Shown here in pieces: positions 26,609 through 35,430 of a stretch of DNA of 64,000 nt. Both the position numbers and the translations under genes were made by a program. The stretch lies in contig NZ_UTHA01000019.1 in assembly GCF_900582195.1 (NCBI RefSeq), positions 18,775 to 82,774 of the forward strand. The letters are read 5' to 3'. A model generated the notes under the pieces. It was not told the DNA's origin and did no database searches. It worked only from the letters and a program-made list of their open reading frames with translations. This stretch comes from Pseudomonas viridiflava (GTDB taxonomy: Bacteria > Pseudomonadota > Gammaproteobacteria > Pseudomonadales > Pseudomonadaceae). The first letter of the stretch is position 1; each line of letters starts with the position of its first letter.

Positions 26609-27421
26609 TCAGCGTTTAGTGATCACCACCTCCAGATATTCACTCGGCACCACCAGCGAATCCTCTCCCGCCCGATTCAAACGGTTGAGCAAATCGGCCA
26701 GATCACTTTCCAGCGCCTGCCCGCTCTCCGGCGGCAACGCGGCGAAAGCCTTGTGCACCGGCCCGTACCAGTGACGGAAGATGTCGATGAAATGCGCGGC
26801 CGAGCGATAGCGAAAGTTGAACTCGCGCCGTGTCACACGCAGCAGAAAATCACGATCATCAAAATGCTTGTGCAGCCACGCATCGGAGCCCCAATTCGAG
26901 GGAGGCTGGGCACCGGCAGGTGGCGGCAAATGACGGCCGAGAGTCTTGAACATCTGGCCAACAAAACCTTCCGGGGTCCAGTTGGCGAGACCGATCCGCC
27001 CGCCACGGCGACAAACCCGGCCCAACTCGGCAGCGGCCTTGTCCTGATCCGGTGCGAACATCACGCCAAAGGTCGACAGCACGGCGTCGTAGCTCTCGTC
27101 GGCGAACGGCAGCGCTTCGGCATCGGCCACCTGAAACGTCACGTCCAGATGCTCCGCACGGGCACGATCCTGGCCACGTTCCAGCAGGGCCGCGACGTAA
27201 TCGGTGGACGTCACCAGGCAACCGCGCCGCGCCGCCGCCAGCGTCGCATTACCGTTGCCGGCAGCGACATCCAGCACCTCCTCGTCGCAACGCAGGTCAC
27301 AGGCTTCGGCGAGGTTTTCGCCGACGATTTGCAGGGTGGTGCCGATCACAGCGTAGTCGCCACTGGCCCAGGCGACTTTCTGGCGTTCTTTCAAGGCAGT
27401 CAGATCAATCGGGGTACTCAT
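26609..27421 (-). CDS. Class I SAM-dependent methyltransferase (UbiE-like)
   Basis: The 270-residue protein has the Methyltransf_11/25 pattern: EEVLDVAAGNGNATLAAARRG for SAM binding, VTSTDYVAALLERG, ADAEALPFADESYDAVLSTFGVMF and RVCRRGGRIGLANWTPEGF. The C-terminal part resembles small-molecule methylases. The substrate is unknown. A DUF4242 gene lies 33 bases upstream in the same direction and may be in the same transcript. Confidence 0.85.
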   Translation of the reverse strand: MSTPIDLTALKERQKVAWASGDYAVIGTTLQIVGENLAEACDLRCDEEVLDVAAGNGNATLAAARRGCLVTSTDYVAALLERGQDRARAEHLDVTFQVADAEALPFADESYDAVLSTFGVMFAPDQDKAAAELGRVCRRGGRIGLANWTPEGFVGQMFKTLGRHLPPPAGAQPPSNWGSDAWLHKHFDDRDFLLRVTRREFNFRYRSAAHFIDIFRHWYGPVHKAFAALPPESGQALESDLADLLNRLNRAGEDSLVVPSEYLEVVITKR

Positions 27422-27454
27422 GACAGTGAGCTCCGCTACAAACTGGATCAGTGA

Positions 27455-27727
27455 TTATTCGGCTGTGGTCGGGTCAATGACCGTCATCACCCGCGCCACA
27501 CTGTTGGCCGGAAACCCACCGAGCCTGGCGTGTTCGCGCACCTGTTCTTCGTCAGGCGCGATGTACACGCAGTAGATTTTGTCAGCGGTGACATAGCTAT
27601 GCAGCCACTGCACCTGCGGGCCGAGTTCGCGCAATACGTCACAGGACGTTTTCGACACGGCGTTGAGTTCTGCTTCCGACAGCTTCCCGGCCCCTGGAAT
27701 CTCGCGTTCAATCACGAATTTCGGCAT
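27455..27727 (-). CDS. DUF4242 small protein
   Basis: The 90-residue protein fits DUF4242 (MPKFVIEREIPGAGKLSEAEL...VQWLHSYVTADKIYCVYIAPDEEQVREHARLGGFPANSVARV), a ferredoxin-like alpha/beta fold. Some members are annotated as nickel-binding, but no role is proven here. It precedes the methyltransferase gene. The 263 bases upstream contain an inverted repeat (27822-27849) without a T-run and no clear gene. Confidence 0.85.
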   Translation of the reverse strand: MPKFVIEREIPGAGKLSEAELNAVSKTSCDVLRELGPQVQWLHSYVTADKIYCVYIAPDEEQVREHARLGGFPANSVARVMTVIDPTTAE

Positions 27728-27990
27728 GGCAACCTCGCGTTCTTTTTATGTGGCGGGGCCGGCAGTGACCCTGCTCACTTACTATCGCGCTACGGTTGAT
27801 CGGCGTCCCTGCCGATCGTCTGGCAAGCCCGTAAAACCGGGGGTTTGCCGATGAGCGGTGGAAATCTGTAAAGCCTCCGCAACAGCTTCAGGATTGCCAA
27901 CGTTCGGGGATTGGTTTCTGATGCGTTCTCGCTTCTGGAATGGACTCGACTGATGTCACTGCAAATCGATTGAGCCATTGGTGTTGCTGA

Positions 27991-29202
27991 TCAGGCCGCC
28001 GGCGCCTTCGCCTCCTTCAGCAACTGCTGGATCATCTGCTCCTGCGCTTCATAGCGACCTTCGCCGAAGTGGCTGTAACGCACTTGCCCCTTGGCATCGA
28101 TCAGGTAATGCGCCGGCCAGTACTGATTGTCGAAGTTGCGCCAGATCGCATAGTTGTTGTCGATGGCCACCGGGTAGGTGATGCCGAGCTTTTTCACCTG
28201 ATCCTTGACGTTGTCGATGATCCGCTCATAGCCATATTCCGGGGTGTGGACACCGATCACCACGAGGCCGTCCTTTTCGTACTTCTTCGCCCAGTCTTTG
28301 ACGTACGGCAGGGTGTGCTGGCAGTTAATGCAGTCGTAGGTCCAGAAGTCCACCAGCACCACTTTGCCACGCAGGGACTCAGCGCTCAGCTGCGGCGAGT
28401 TCAACCATTGCACTGCGCCGGCCAGTGACGGCATCGCCCCTTTGCCCTCCTCCATCGGCGAGTCCGCGCGGACTTTGCTGATGAAGTAGTCGACCACTTT
28501 TGGCACGTTCTCCAACACACTTTTTTCGACGCTGGCGACGCCTTCAGAGGAGGTCTTCGCCAGCAAGGTTTTATCGAAGCCGGTAGCAATCACCGCTGCC
28601 GTCGCCAGTACCGCAACCCCGGCACCACGGCGCAACCAGCCAGTAAACGGAATCGACGGTTTCAGGCGATTGACCAAGCCGCGCCCGGTGAAAATCAGCG
28701 TGCCCAGCGACAACGCACTGCCGGCGCCATAGGCCAGCAGCAACAGGCTGGTCTGCGCGTTGGCGCCTTGCAGCATGGCGCCGGTGAGAATCACCCCGAG
28801 AATCGGCCCGGCGCACGGTGCCCACAGAAGTCCGGTTGCCACACCGAGCATGATCGAACTCAACGGCCCGGCCTTTTTCCGGGTGTCCGGATCAAGGCGG
28901 TTGCCGAGCATCACGAAGGGGCGTGTCAGCCAGTCGCCGATCCGCGCCGAGATCAGCGACAGGGCGAACACGCTCATCACGATCAGCGCGACGTAACGTC
29001 CGCTGTTGCTGGCTTGAATCACCCATTCACTGCTGACCACCGCCAGGCTGGAGATCAGCGCGAAGGTCAGGGCCATGCCGCCGAGTGTCAGCAGGATCGA
29101 CGCGCGACTGCGTTGGGCGCCGGCAAACAGAAACGGCACCACCGGCAGGATGCAGGGGCTGAGCACGGTCAGCAGACCGCCGAGGAATGCGATGAGATAC
29201 AT
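27991..29202 (-). CDS. dipZ: DipZ-type CcdA-thioredoxin fusion (cytochrome c biogenesis/thiol transport)
   Basis: The N-terminal half (about 1-215) is a CcdA/DsbD-type membrane domain with six or more spans. It has the cysteines of LSPCILPVVPFLF and LWAPCAGPILG, which relay reducing power across the inner membrane. The C-terminal half (from about 260) is a TlpA/thioredoxin-like periplasmic domain with DFWTYDCINCQHTLPYVK (CxxC) and a cis-Pro region. Together they supply electrons for periplasmic disulfide reduction. The gene follows two small secreted-protein genes in the same direction (gaps of 36 and 29 bases), so it probably shares their TGTATC-box promoter. Confidence 0.9.
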   Translation of the reverse strand: MYLIAFLGGLLTVLSPCILPVVPFLFAGAQRSRASILLTLGGMALTFALISSLAVVSSEWVIQASNSGRYVALIVMSVFALSLISARIGDWLTRPFVMLGNRLDPDTRKKAGPLSSIMLGVATGLLWAPCAGPILGVILTGAMLQGANAQTSLLLLAYGAGSALSLGTLIFTGRGLVNRLKPSIPFTGWLRRGAGVAVLATAAVIATGFDKTLLAKTSSEGVASVEKSVLENVPKVVDYFISKVRADSPMEEGKGAMPSLAGAVQWLNSPQLSAESLRGKVVLVDFWTYDCINCQHTLPYVKDWAKKYEKDGLVVIGVHTPEYGYERIIDNVKDQVKKLGITYPVAIDNNYAIWRNFDNQYWPAHYLIDAKGQVRYSHFGEGRYEAQEQMIQQLLKEAKAPAA

Positions 29203-29238
29203 AGTGAGTCACCCTTGATCAATGAATGTGACGAGCAT

Positions 29239-29577
29239 TCAGACGCTATGGCTTTCCAGCCAATGGCTCTGCGGCGTACGGCTGGCGCCGTTCTCGGCAA
29301 ACATCTGGCCCTGTGGCGTGCGGCTGGAACCGTCCGCAGCAACCATCTGGCCCTGTGGCGTGCGGCTGGAACCGTCCGCGGCAACCATCTGGCCTTGCGG
29401 CGTGCGGCTGGAACCATCCGCGGCAATCAGGCCATTGCTGCCCTGCTTGGCCACCGGCGTCAGCTGGAAGCATGTGCTGCTGTGGCAGCTATGCTGTTCA
29501 ACCGCGGCGTTGGCGTGGGCGGCGACGCCAGCCAGGGAGAAGGCGATGGCGGTCAAAAAGCGCGATACGTTGTTCAT
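29239..29577 (-). CDS. Small exported protein with four 14-residue repeats
   Basis: The 112-residue precursor has a signal peptide (MNNVSRFLTAIAFSLAGVAAHANA). The mature start carries a two-cysteine motif (HSCHSSTCF, residues 29-37). Then come four tandem units of the type MVAADGSSRTPQGQ (residues 50-105), the last diverged to MFAENGASRTPQSH. The mature protein should be periplasmic or secreted. I do not recognise the family. Its place between DUF2790 and dipZ suggests thiol or metal chemistry. It could be a peptide precursor or a metal-binding protein, possibly linked to the MNIO enzyme at 33088-33927, but that is only inference. A long ORF on the other strand is a shadow of the repeats. Confidence 0.75.
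   Translation of the reverse strand: MNNVSRFLTAIAFSLAGVAAHANAAVEQHSCHSSTCFQLTPVAKQGSNGLIAADGSSRTPQGQMVAADGSSRTPQGQMVAADGSSRTPQGQMFAENGASRTPQSHWLESHSV
29263..29430 (-). repeat. Tandem 42-bp repeats (four copies)
   Basis: Four head-to-tail units of 42 bases encode the 14-residue repeats; the middle copies are nearly identical and the last has drifted. Their near identity suggests recent expansion or homogenisation. Confidence 0.9.
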
Positions 29578-29606
29578 GGCTGGTTCCTTCTATAAAGAGT
29601 GATGGC

Positions 29607-29870
29607 TTAGTTGTCGCTGTTGCAGCCGTCGGCGAATTTGCTGTAATCAAGCACGCGGGTGGTGCCAGCCGAATCCAGGTAGGTCATGCGTGCCTCAACG
29701 ATGCCGCAAGCCACCGTGTTGTCCTCCTTCAGCGAGATCACTTTCTGGATATCCAGGTGGGTGCCGTAGGTGTAGGTTTGCGGGGTGACAGCGGCTTCGG
29801 CGCGGGCCGACAGCGTGCAGATGTTCAGGGCGGCAAACAGGCAGGCGGCAATGACGGATTTGTTGTTCAT
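29607..29870 (-). CDS. DUF2790 small periplasmic protein
   Basis: The 87-residue precursor has a signal peptide (MNNKSVIAACLFAALNICTLSARAEA). It has the DUF2790 pattern: YTYGTHLDIQKVISLKEDNTVACGIVEARMTYLDSAGTTRVLDYSKFADGC, with two cysteines. Several Pseudomonas members respond to copper, but the role is not established. The start MNNKS is chosen over an upstream ATG because the signal peptide begins there. It is the first gene of the leftward unit with the repeat protein and dipZ, and faces the two-component system. Confidence 0.85.
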   Translation of the reverse strand: MNNKSVIAACLFAALNICTLSARAEAAVTPQTYTYGTHLDIQKVISLKEDNTVACGIVEARMTYLDSAGTTRVLDYSKFADGCNSDN

Positions 29871-29984
29871 GGCGGTACTCCTCAAGGCTTCAGTGGGGTT
29901 TGAGCCGAGGCGATCTGTGTGGGCCTCGATGGAGCCTATTTGAGGCTCGCGAGGTATCGCGTCTGTGTCAGGAACAGGCGTGTT

Positions 29985-30097
29985 TCAATCGCTGTGTATC
30001 CCTGCCTGCGGGGGATACACAGCGATACAAAACCCTGAAAAAATCGTGTTTTTGCGTCCCCGTGTATCCGCCGATACGGCAGATACACTGCAATACA
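29985..30097. promoter_or_regulatory. Four TGTATC direct-repeat boxes between DUF2790 and the response regulator
   Basis: Pairs of TGTATC-like hexamers with a 10-base period occur twice on each strand: 29985-30000 (+, TCAATC then TGTATC), 30014-30029 (-, TGTATC twice), 30053-30068 (+, TGCGTC then TGTATC) and 30082-30097 (-, TGTATT then TGTATC). The four-base spacer is GCTG, CCCG or GCAG. Part of this also forms a 14-base perfect inverted repeat around 29987-30024. OmpR-family regulators bind such tandem half-sites, and the gene to the right encodes one. The same box occurs before the MNIO operon at 34032-34047. Confidence 0.7.
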
Positions 30098-30169
30098 AAA
30101 GCAGGCAGGCGAGCCATTGAAGGCTCTATAGACTGCACGGCATTCCCCTTCTGACTGAGGCTTGAACCG

Positions 30170-30910
30170 ATGGATCATGTCGATCACATTCTCATCGTCG
30201 ACGACGACCGCGAGATCCGTGAACTGGTGGGCAACTACCTGAAGAAAAACGGTCTGCGCACTACCGTGGTCGCCGATGGCCGGCAGATGCGCAGCTTTCT
30301 CGAGGCCAACACCGTCGACCTGATCGTGCTCGACATCATGATGCCCGGCGACGATGGCCTGCAGCTGTGCCGCGAACTGCGCGTGGGCAAACACAAGGCC
30401 ACGCCGGTGTTGATGCTGACCGCGCGCAATGATGAAACCGACCGCATCATTGGCCTGGAAATGGGCGCCGACGATTACCTGACCAAACCGTTCGCCGCAC
30501 GCGAACTGCTCGCGCGGATCAATGCCGTGCTGCGCCGCACGCGGATGCTGCCGCCAAATCTGGTGGTCACCGAGGCCGGTCGCTTGCTCGCCTTCGGCCG
30601 TTGGCAACTGGACACCTCGGCCCGTCATCTGCTGGACAAGGACGGCACCATGGTCGCCCTCAGCGGCGCCGAATACCGTTTGCTGCGAGTGTTCCTCGAT
30701 CACCCGCAACGGGTGCTCAGCCGCGATCAACTGCTCAATCTGACCCAGGGCCGTGATGCGGATCTGTTCGACCGCTCGATCGATTTGCTCGTCAGCCGTT
30801 TGCGTCAGCGTCTGCTCGATGATGCGCGCGAGCCGGCCTACATCAAGACCGTGCGCAGCGAAGGTTACGTGTTCTCGTTGCCGGTCGAAATTCTCGGTGC
30901 CTCGGCATGA
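30170..30910 (+). CDS. OmpR-family response regulator
   Basis: The 246-residue protein has a receiver domain (ILIVDDDREIRELV, phosphorylation site Asp55 in LIVLDIMMPG, Lys in DDYLTKPF) and a C-terminal winged helix (about 145-240; LSGAEYRLLRVFLDHPQRVLSRDQLL, RSIDLLVSRLRQRLLDDAREPAYIKTVRSEGYVF). It overlaps the histidine kinase gene by 4 bases (ATGA). It probably binds the TGTATC boxes upstream of itself and of the MNIO operon. The signal is unknown; the regulon genes suggest metal or periplasmic redox stress. Confidence 0.93.
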   Translation: MDHVDHILIVDDDREIRELVGNYLKKNGLRTTVVADGRQMRSFLEANTVDLIVLDIMMPGDDGLQLCRELRVGKHKATPVLMLTARNDETDRIIGLEMGADDYLTKPFAARELLARINAVLRRTRMLPPNLVVTEAGRLLAFGRWQLDTSARHLLDKDGTMVALSGAEYRLLRVFLDHPQRVLSRDQLLNLTQGRDADLFDRSIDLLVSRLRQRLLDDAREPAYIKTVRSEGYVFSLPVEILGASA

Positions 30911-32214
30911 GCGTCAATCTGCACTGGCCGCGCACCCTCGCCTCGCGCCTGTCGCTGATTTTCCTGATCGGCCTGCTGCTGGCCCAAGCGCTCTCGTTCG
31001 GCGCGCAATACTACGAGCGTTACCAAAGCGCCAAGAACACCATGCTCGGCAATCTGCAAACCGACGTGTCGACCTCGATTGCGATCCTCGATCGCTTGCC
31101 CGCCGAAGAGCGCCCTGCCTGGCTCGAGCGTCTGGCGCGAAAAAATTATGGCTATCTGTTGAGCGAGGGCGAACCGGGCACGTCGATCGAGGCCGGTGAT
31201 GTGCCGGTGGCCGTTACCTCGATCACCGAAGCCATTGGCGAACGCTACCCACTGACCTTTACAGATATTCCCGGGCCGAAGAAACATTTTCAGGGCCACC
31301 TGCGCCTGAGCGACGGCAACCCGGTGACCATCGACGTGCGTCCCGCCATGGTCCCGCTGTCACCCTGGTTGCCGGCAGTCTTGCTCGGCCAACTGGCGCT
31401 GATGATTGCCTGCACCTGGCTGGCCGTACGCATTGCGGTCCGCCCCTTGACCCGGCTGGCCAACGCTGTGGAAACCCTCGACCCCAATGCCCACCCGATC
31501 AACCTCGATGAAAGCGGCCCGAACGAAGTGGTCTACGCGGCGCGGGCGTTCAACACGATGCAGGCGCGCATCGCCGCTTACCTCAAGGAACGCATGCAAC
31601 TGCTGGCAGCGATTTCCCATGACCTGCAAACGCCGATCACGCGGATGAAACTGCGCGCCGAGTTGATGGACGATTGCGTCGAGAAAGACAAACTGTGGAA
31701 TGACCTCAGCGAGATGGAACATCTGGTGCGCGAAGGCGTGGCCTATGCGCGCAGCATCCATGGCTCGACCGAGGAAAGTCGCCGCACCAACATGGATTCC
31801 TTCCTCGAAAGCCTGGTGTTCGACTATCAGGACATGGGCAAGCAGGTGCAACTGGTCGGCAAGAGTGCGGCGGTCATCGACACCCGCCCTCATGCGTTGC
31901 GCCGGGTGCTGGTGAACCTCACCGACAACGCGCTGAAATTCGCCGGCGCCGCCGAAGTCTGGGTCGAAGCCAACAAGGGCAGCCTGGCGATCACCGTCAT
32001 GGACCGTGGCCCGGGCATCGCCGACGCCGAACTGGCGCAGGTGCTGCAACCGTTCTACCGCGTGGAAAACTCGCGCAATCGCGATACCGGCGGCACCGGC
32101 CTGGGATTGGCTATCGCCCAGCAACTGGCCATGGCGTTGGGTGGCTCGCTGACCTTGAGCAACCGTGAGGGTGGCGGGTTGTGTGCTGAGCTGAAGCTGC
32201 CGCTGCCCCCCTGA
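30907..32214 (+). CDS. Sensor histidine kinase
   Basis: The 435-residue kinase has two membrane helices (about 14-33 and 155-177) around a periplasmic sensor of about 120 residues. Then come HAMP, a dimerisation domain with LAAISHDLQTPITRMK (His238) and an ATPase domain (NLTDNALKFA, DRGPGI, GGTGLGLAI). It is the partner of the overlapping response regulator. The sensor region has no cysteine or histidine cluster that would show direct metal binding. Confidence 0.93.
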   Translation: MSVNLHWPRTLASRLSLIFLIGLLLAQALSFGAQYYERYQSAKNTMLGNLQTDVSTSIAILDRLPAEERPAWLERLARKNYGYLLSEGEPGTSIEAGDVPVAVTSITEAIGERYPLTFTDIPGPKKHFQGHLRLSDGNPVTIDVRPAMVPLSPWLPAVLLGQLALMIACTWLAVRIAVRPLTRLANAVETLDPNAHPINLDESGPNEVVYAARAFNTMQARIAAYLKERMQLLAAISHDLQTPITRMKLRAELMDDCVEKDKLWNDLSEMEHLVREGVAYARSIHGSTEESRRTNMDSFLESLVFDYQDMGKQVQLVGKSAAVIDTRPHALRRVLVNLTDNALKFAGAAEVWVEANKGSLAITVMDRGPGIADAELAQVLQPFYRVENSRNRDTGGTGLGLAIAQQLAMALGGSLTLSNREGGGLCAELKLPLPP

Positions 32215-32230
32215 TAACAGCGAAAATCCC

Positions 32231-32320
32231 TGTGGGAGCGAGCTTGCTCGCGAAGGCGTCCCGTCAGTCGATGTTCAAGTTGACTGACAGATCGCTTTCG
32301 CGAGCAAGCTCGCTCCCACA
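32231..32320. repeat. REP pair (REPIN)
   Basis: Two inverted GAGCGAGC-TGCTCGC hairpins lie between the convergent kinase and bufC-like genes. Confidence 0.9.
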
Positions 32321-32342
32321 GTGTGCGGCGCAATATTAGTAC

Positions 32343-33095
32343 TCAAGGTGCCAGACCGATCACCTGGTCCTCATGCATCTGCCGCAACAACACCAGGCCG
32401 TTATCCATGAACGAATTGCTGGCGGGCTGCCCGGCCTCCTGCGCCAGACCTCGTAAATGCTCACGCCCCGTCAACGACGCAAGCTCGGAGATGCGCTGCA
32501 GCAACCGCCAGGCCAGCGGACTCAGTTCGAAAAACTTCACGTTCCAGTCAGCCGTGCGTCGCACCAGTAACAAGGTCGGTTGCGCCGGTGGCGTGGCGGG
32601 CTGATTGTCCGGGTCGAGTTCATGCACCGGCCATACATACGCCAGCGGCCAGGCCAACGCCGAGACTTGCAGCGGGCGTTCCAGCAACAACGCCGGATCC
32701 GTCGGCGGCAGCGCTTGAGCATCAGATTGCTGCAAGACCATCTCGACCCATTCGTAATGCGCCAGCTCCAGCAGAAACGCCGGCCACTCACCCTCGCGCA
32801 ACACCTGCGGTTGCGCAGCGAGATAGTCGAGAAACGTTTCGGCAATCTCACCGAACCTGGGCGTCTGCGCCCGCCAGTCGCGCAAGAATCCTCGCACCAG
32901 CAAGCCCCAGCGTTTTTGCCCAATGATTCGAATCAACACCGGGAAGGTGCCACTCAACAATTGCGACAGGTTGTTGAACACCAGGTCCCGGTAGACGTTA
33001 ACCCGTTGCACATTCATGTCGGCGGGCGGCGACTGATGTTCGGGATCACGCAAATACCGGGTCAGCGCCTGCTGTTGCTGTAGCAGGTTATCCAC
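32343..33095 (-). CDS. BufC/HvfC-like partner of MNIO enzyme (DUF2063)
   Basis: The 250-residue protein has the DUF2063 N-terminal domain ([52 protein letters not shown]...). Its C-terminal part ends [26 protein letters not shown]. Such proteins accompany DUF692 enzymes and are thought to present the precursor peptide to the maturase. The gene overlaps the DUF692 gene by 8 bases, so the two are translationally coupled. The usual precursor (DUF2282) and DoxX genes are not adjacent. Confidence 0.85.
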   Translation of the reverse strand: MDNLLQQQQALTRYLRDPEHQSPPADMNVQRVNVYRDLVFNNLSQLLSGTFPVLIRIIGQKRWGLLVRGFLRDWRAQTPRFGEIAETFLDYLAAQPQVLREGEWPAFLLELAHYEWVEMVLQQSDAQALPPTDPALLLERPLQVSALAWPLAYVWPVHELDPDNQPATPPAQPTLLLVRRTADWNVKFFELSPLAWRLLQRISELASLTGREHLRGLAQEAGQPASNSFMDNGLVLLRQMHEDQVIGLAP

Positions 33096-33927
33096 GATGG
33101 CAGCCCCCCGCTTGTAAATGACGAATGGTCTGCAACTCGGCGACCAGTTCGGAGAATGCCGGGAAGTTGAAATCCCGCTCCAATAAAGTGGGTTGCGCGC
33201 CGAACCGCGCGTAGGCCTCGGCCAGCAATGCCCAGACCACCGGCTTCACCGAGGCACCATGGGTGTCGATTTTCAGCGTGTCGGACTCATCGAAATGCCC
33301 CGCCACATGCATGCCGACCACCCGGCCCGGTTCGATGCCGGTGAGAAAGGTTTGCGGATCGAAGCCGTGGTTGATCGCGTTGACGTAGACATTGTTGACG
33401 TCCAGCAGCAGGTCGCAATCGGCCTCGCGCAGCACGGCGTTGGTGAAGCTCACTTCGTCCATGTCCTGACGTGGCGCGGCGTAGTAGGAGACGTTTTCCA
33501 CGGCCAGACGCCGACCAAGAATGTCCTGAGCCTGACGGATTCGCGCGGCGACGTGGTGCACCGCCTCTTCGGTGAACGGCAACGGCAGCAGGTCGTAAAG
33601 ATGCCCGTCATCGCTGCAATAACTCAGATGTTCGCTGTACAGCGGCACGTTGTAACGGTCGAGAAACATTCGCACTTCCTGCAACAGCCCGACATCCAGC
33701 GGTGCCGACCCGCCAAGTGATAGCGACAACCCGTGGCAGGACAACGGATAGCGCTCGGCCAGTTCACGCAATGCCGCACCGTGGGCGCCGCCGACGCCGA
33801 TCCAGTTTTCCGGAGCGACTTCGAGAAAGTCGAAATCGCCGCTGCGGGCAGCTTGCAGGTCTTTCAGCAGGCCGCGGCGCAGACCGAGGCCGACGCTGGG
33901 TTGCGTTAATAAGGGAGGCGTTTGCAT
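33088..33927 (-). CDS. MNIO-family (DUF692) peptide maturase, BufB-like
   Basis: MNIO enzymes are multinuclear iron oxidases that modify cysteine or other residues of ribosomal peptides; in bufferin systems the products bind copper. The 279-residue protein has the TIM-barrel pattern and metal ligands [64 protein letters not shown] and MHVAGHFDE. The start [10 protein letters not shown] follows AGAGG; a 41-codon extension would run into the TGTATC promoter boxes and is rejected. It is the first gene of a two-gene operon with the DUF2063 partner. No precursor gene lies upstream. Confidence 0.9.
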   Translation of the reverse strand: MQTPPLLTQPSVGLGLRRGLLKDLQAARSGDFDFLEVAPENWIGVGGAHGAALRELAERYPLSCHGLSLSLGGSAPLDVGLLQEVRMFLDRYNVPLYSEHLSYCSDDGHLYDLLPLPFTEEAVHHVAARIRQAQDILGRRLAVENVSYYAAPRQDMDEVSFTNAVLREADCDLLLDVNNVYVNAINHGFDPQTFLTGIEPGRVVGMHVAGHFDESDTLKIDTHGASVKPVVWALLAEAYARFGAQPTLLERDFNFPAFSELVAELQTIRHLQAGGCHRG

Positions 33928-34002
33928 GGGTATACCTCTGCAGTAGGTTTTTCCCAGTTGAACCGCCGGCTGTATCACGGCTATGTGCAACGACCGGACT
34001 TT

Positions 34003-34047
34003 TGCAGCCGTGTGTATCCCGCCGCCATCTCGATACACAGGGATACA
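34003..34047 (-). promoter_or_regulatory. TGTATC direct-repeat boxes upstream of the MNIO operon
   Basis: Read on the minus strand, TGTATC-CCTG-TGTATC (34032-34047) has the same 10-base period as the boxes before the two-component genes. A weaker pair on the plus strand (34003-34018) and a single TGTATC at 33971 are also present. They lie 75-120 bases before the MNIO start codon, suitable for activation by an OmpR-type regulator. Confidence 0.68.
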
Positions 34048-34058
34048 CACCTGCCTGA

Positions 34059-34149
34059 TGTGGGAGCGAGCCTGCTCGCGAAAGCGTCGGCACTGCCAAG
34101 ATCAGAATTGCCTGGAATACCGCCTTCGCGAGCAGGCTCGCTCCCACAG
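34059..34149. repeat. REP pair (REPIN)
   Basis: Inverted GAGCGAGCCTGCTCGC hairpins lie in the divergent region between the MNIO operon and a methyltransferase gene. The rest of this 399-base gap (33928-34326) holds the TGTATC boxes and no visible gene. Confidence 0.9.
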
Positions 34150-34326
34150 GTTTTCGTTGCTCACAAATCCAGCGACACGCCCGGACCGCGGCTAGACTCC
34201 TTTATTACCCAGTCGAGGGGGACGCAGGACGTCAGCCGTGCCCTGCCCAACTCCGTGACCACCGCCCGGTGGCGCACGCCTCGACCTTCGACGCCGCCGG
34301 ACCGTGATCCTGTTTCAGGAGCACAC

Positions 34327-35376
34327 ATGATGGACGAGGCGAAGCTCAACCAATTCATGGGCAAACTGGTCAACGACATGGGCGGCGCGGCGATGCTGGC
34401 CAATGTCATCGTCGGCGAAGAACTCGGTTTGTACCGGGCCATGGCCGACAGTCAGCCGATCAGTGCCGATGCCCTCGCCGCCAAAACCACCTGCAACCCG
34501 CGTCTGGTGCGCGAATGGCTCAGCGCTCACGCGGCGTCCGGCTACATGGAGCACCATGACGGCCAGTTCCGCTTGCCTGAAGAGCAGGCGCTGGCCCTGG
34601 CCGTCGAGGACTCGCCGGTCTACGTCGCCGGCGGCCTCGGGGTGGTGGCGTCGTTTTTCCATGACAAGGACAAACTGGTCAAAGCCATGCGCGGCAACGG
34701 TGCCCTGCCCTGGGGCGATCACCATCCGTGCATGTTCACCGGCACCGAGCGGTTCTTCCGGCCCGGCTACAAAGGCCACCTGATCGCCGAATGGCTGCCG
34801 GCGCTGGACGGTGTGGTGGCGAAACTGGAGGAAGGCGCCAAAGTGGCCGATATCGGCTGCGGTCATGGCGCCTCGACAGTGATCATGGCCCAGGCCTTTC
34901 CCAACTCGCGTTTCGTCGGCTACGACTATCACGCGCCGTCGATCACTGTCGCCACCCAGCGCGCCGAGGAAGGCGGGGTCAGCAGCCGGGCGAAGTTTTT
35001 CCAGGGTTCGGCGAAGAGCTATCCCGGCAACGACTACGACTTGATCTGCTATTTCGACTGCCTGCATGACATGGGCGACCCGGTCGGCGCCGCGCGTCAC
35101 GCCTATGACTCGCTGAAAAACGACGGCACGGTGTTACTGGTCGAGCCATTCGCCAACGACACGCTGGACGACAACATCAACCCGGTCGGACGGTTGTTCT
35201 ACGCGGCCTCGACATTCATTTGCACACCCAACTCGCTGTCGCAGGAAGTCGGCCTGGGCCTGGGCGCGCAAGCCGGCGAAATGCGTTTGCGCAAAGTATT
35301 TACCGAGGCCGGCTTCAAGCACTTCCGCCGGGCCACGCAAACACCGTTCAACCTGATTCTGGAGGCGCGCAAGTAA
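34327..35376 (+). CDS. SAM-dependent methyltransferase with winged-helix N-terminus
   Basis: The 349-residue protein has an N-terminal helical/winged-helix part (LVNDMGGAAMLANVIVGEELGLYRAMADSQPISADALAAKTTCNPRLVREWLSAHAASGYM) as in O-methyltransferases. Its C-terminal Rossmann domain carries AKVADIGCGHGASTVIMAQAFP, FVGYDYHAPSI and DLICYFDCLHDMGDP. This architecture is widespread among proteins acting on small molecules; the substrate is unknown. AGGAG 5 bases before ATG 34327 sets the start. The gene is probably alone; a sirtuin gene follows after 54 bases. Confidence 0.85.
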   Translation: MMDEAKLNQFMGKLVNDMGGAAMLANVIVGEELGLYRAMADSQPISADALAAKTTCNPRLVREWLSAHAASGYMEHHDGQFRLPEEQALALAVEDSPVYVAGGLGVVASFFHDKDKLVKAMRGNGALPWGDHHPCMFTGTERFFRPGYKGHLIAEWLPALDGVVAKLEEGAKVADIGCGHGASTVIMAQAFPNSRFVGYDYHAPSITVATQRAEEGGVSSRAKFFQGSAKSYPGNDYDLICYFDCLHDMGDPVGAARHAYDSLKNDGTVLLVEPFANDTLDDNINPVGRLFYAASTFICTPNSLSQEVGLGLGAQAGEMRLRKVFTEAGFKHFRRATQTPFNLILEARK

Positions 35377-35430
35377 CCCGCGCGGGTCGCGTGCTAACCT
35401 GCTGGCACTGCCCATTTCGGAGCGCTGACC

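Noticed and set aside
27790..27978. Minus-strand ORF of 62 codons between DUF4242 and dipZ
   Set aside because: No ribosome site and no recognisable composition. An inverted repeat with no T-run lies within it, so I treat the region as intergenic.
29222..29602. Plus-strand ORF with PCGVRLEPSAA repeats
   Set aside because: The repeats mirror the 42-base units of the minus-strand secreted protein, which has a signal peptide and fits the operon.
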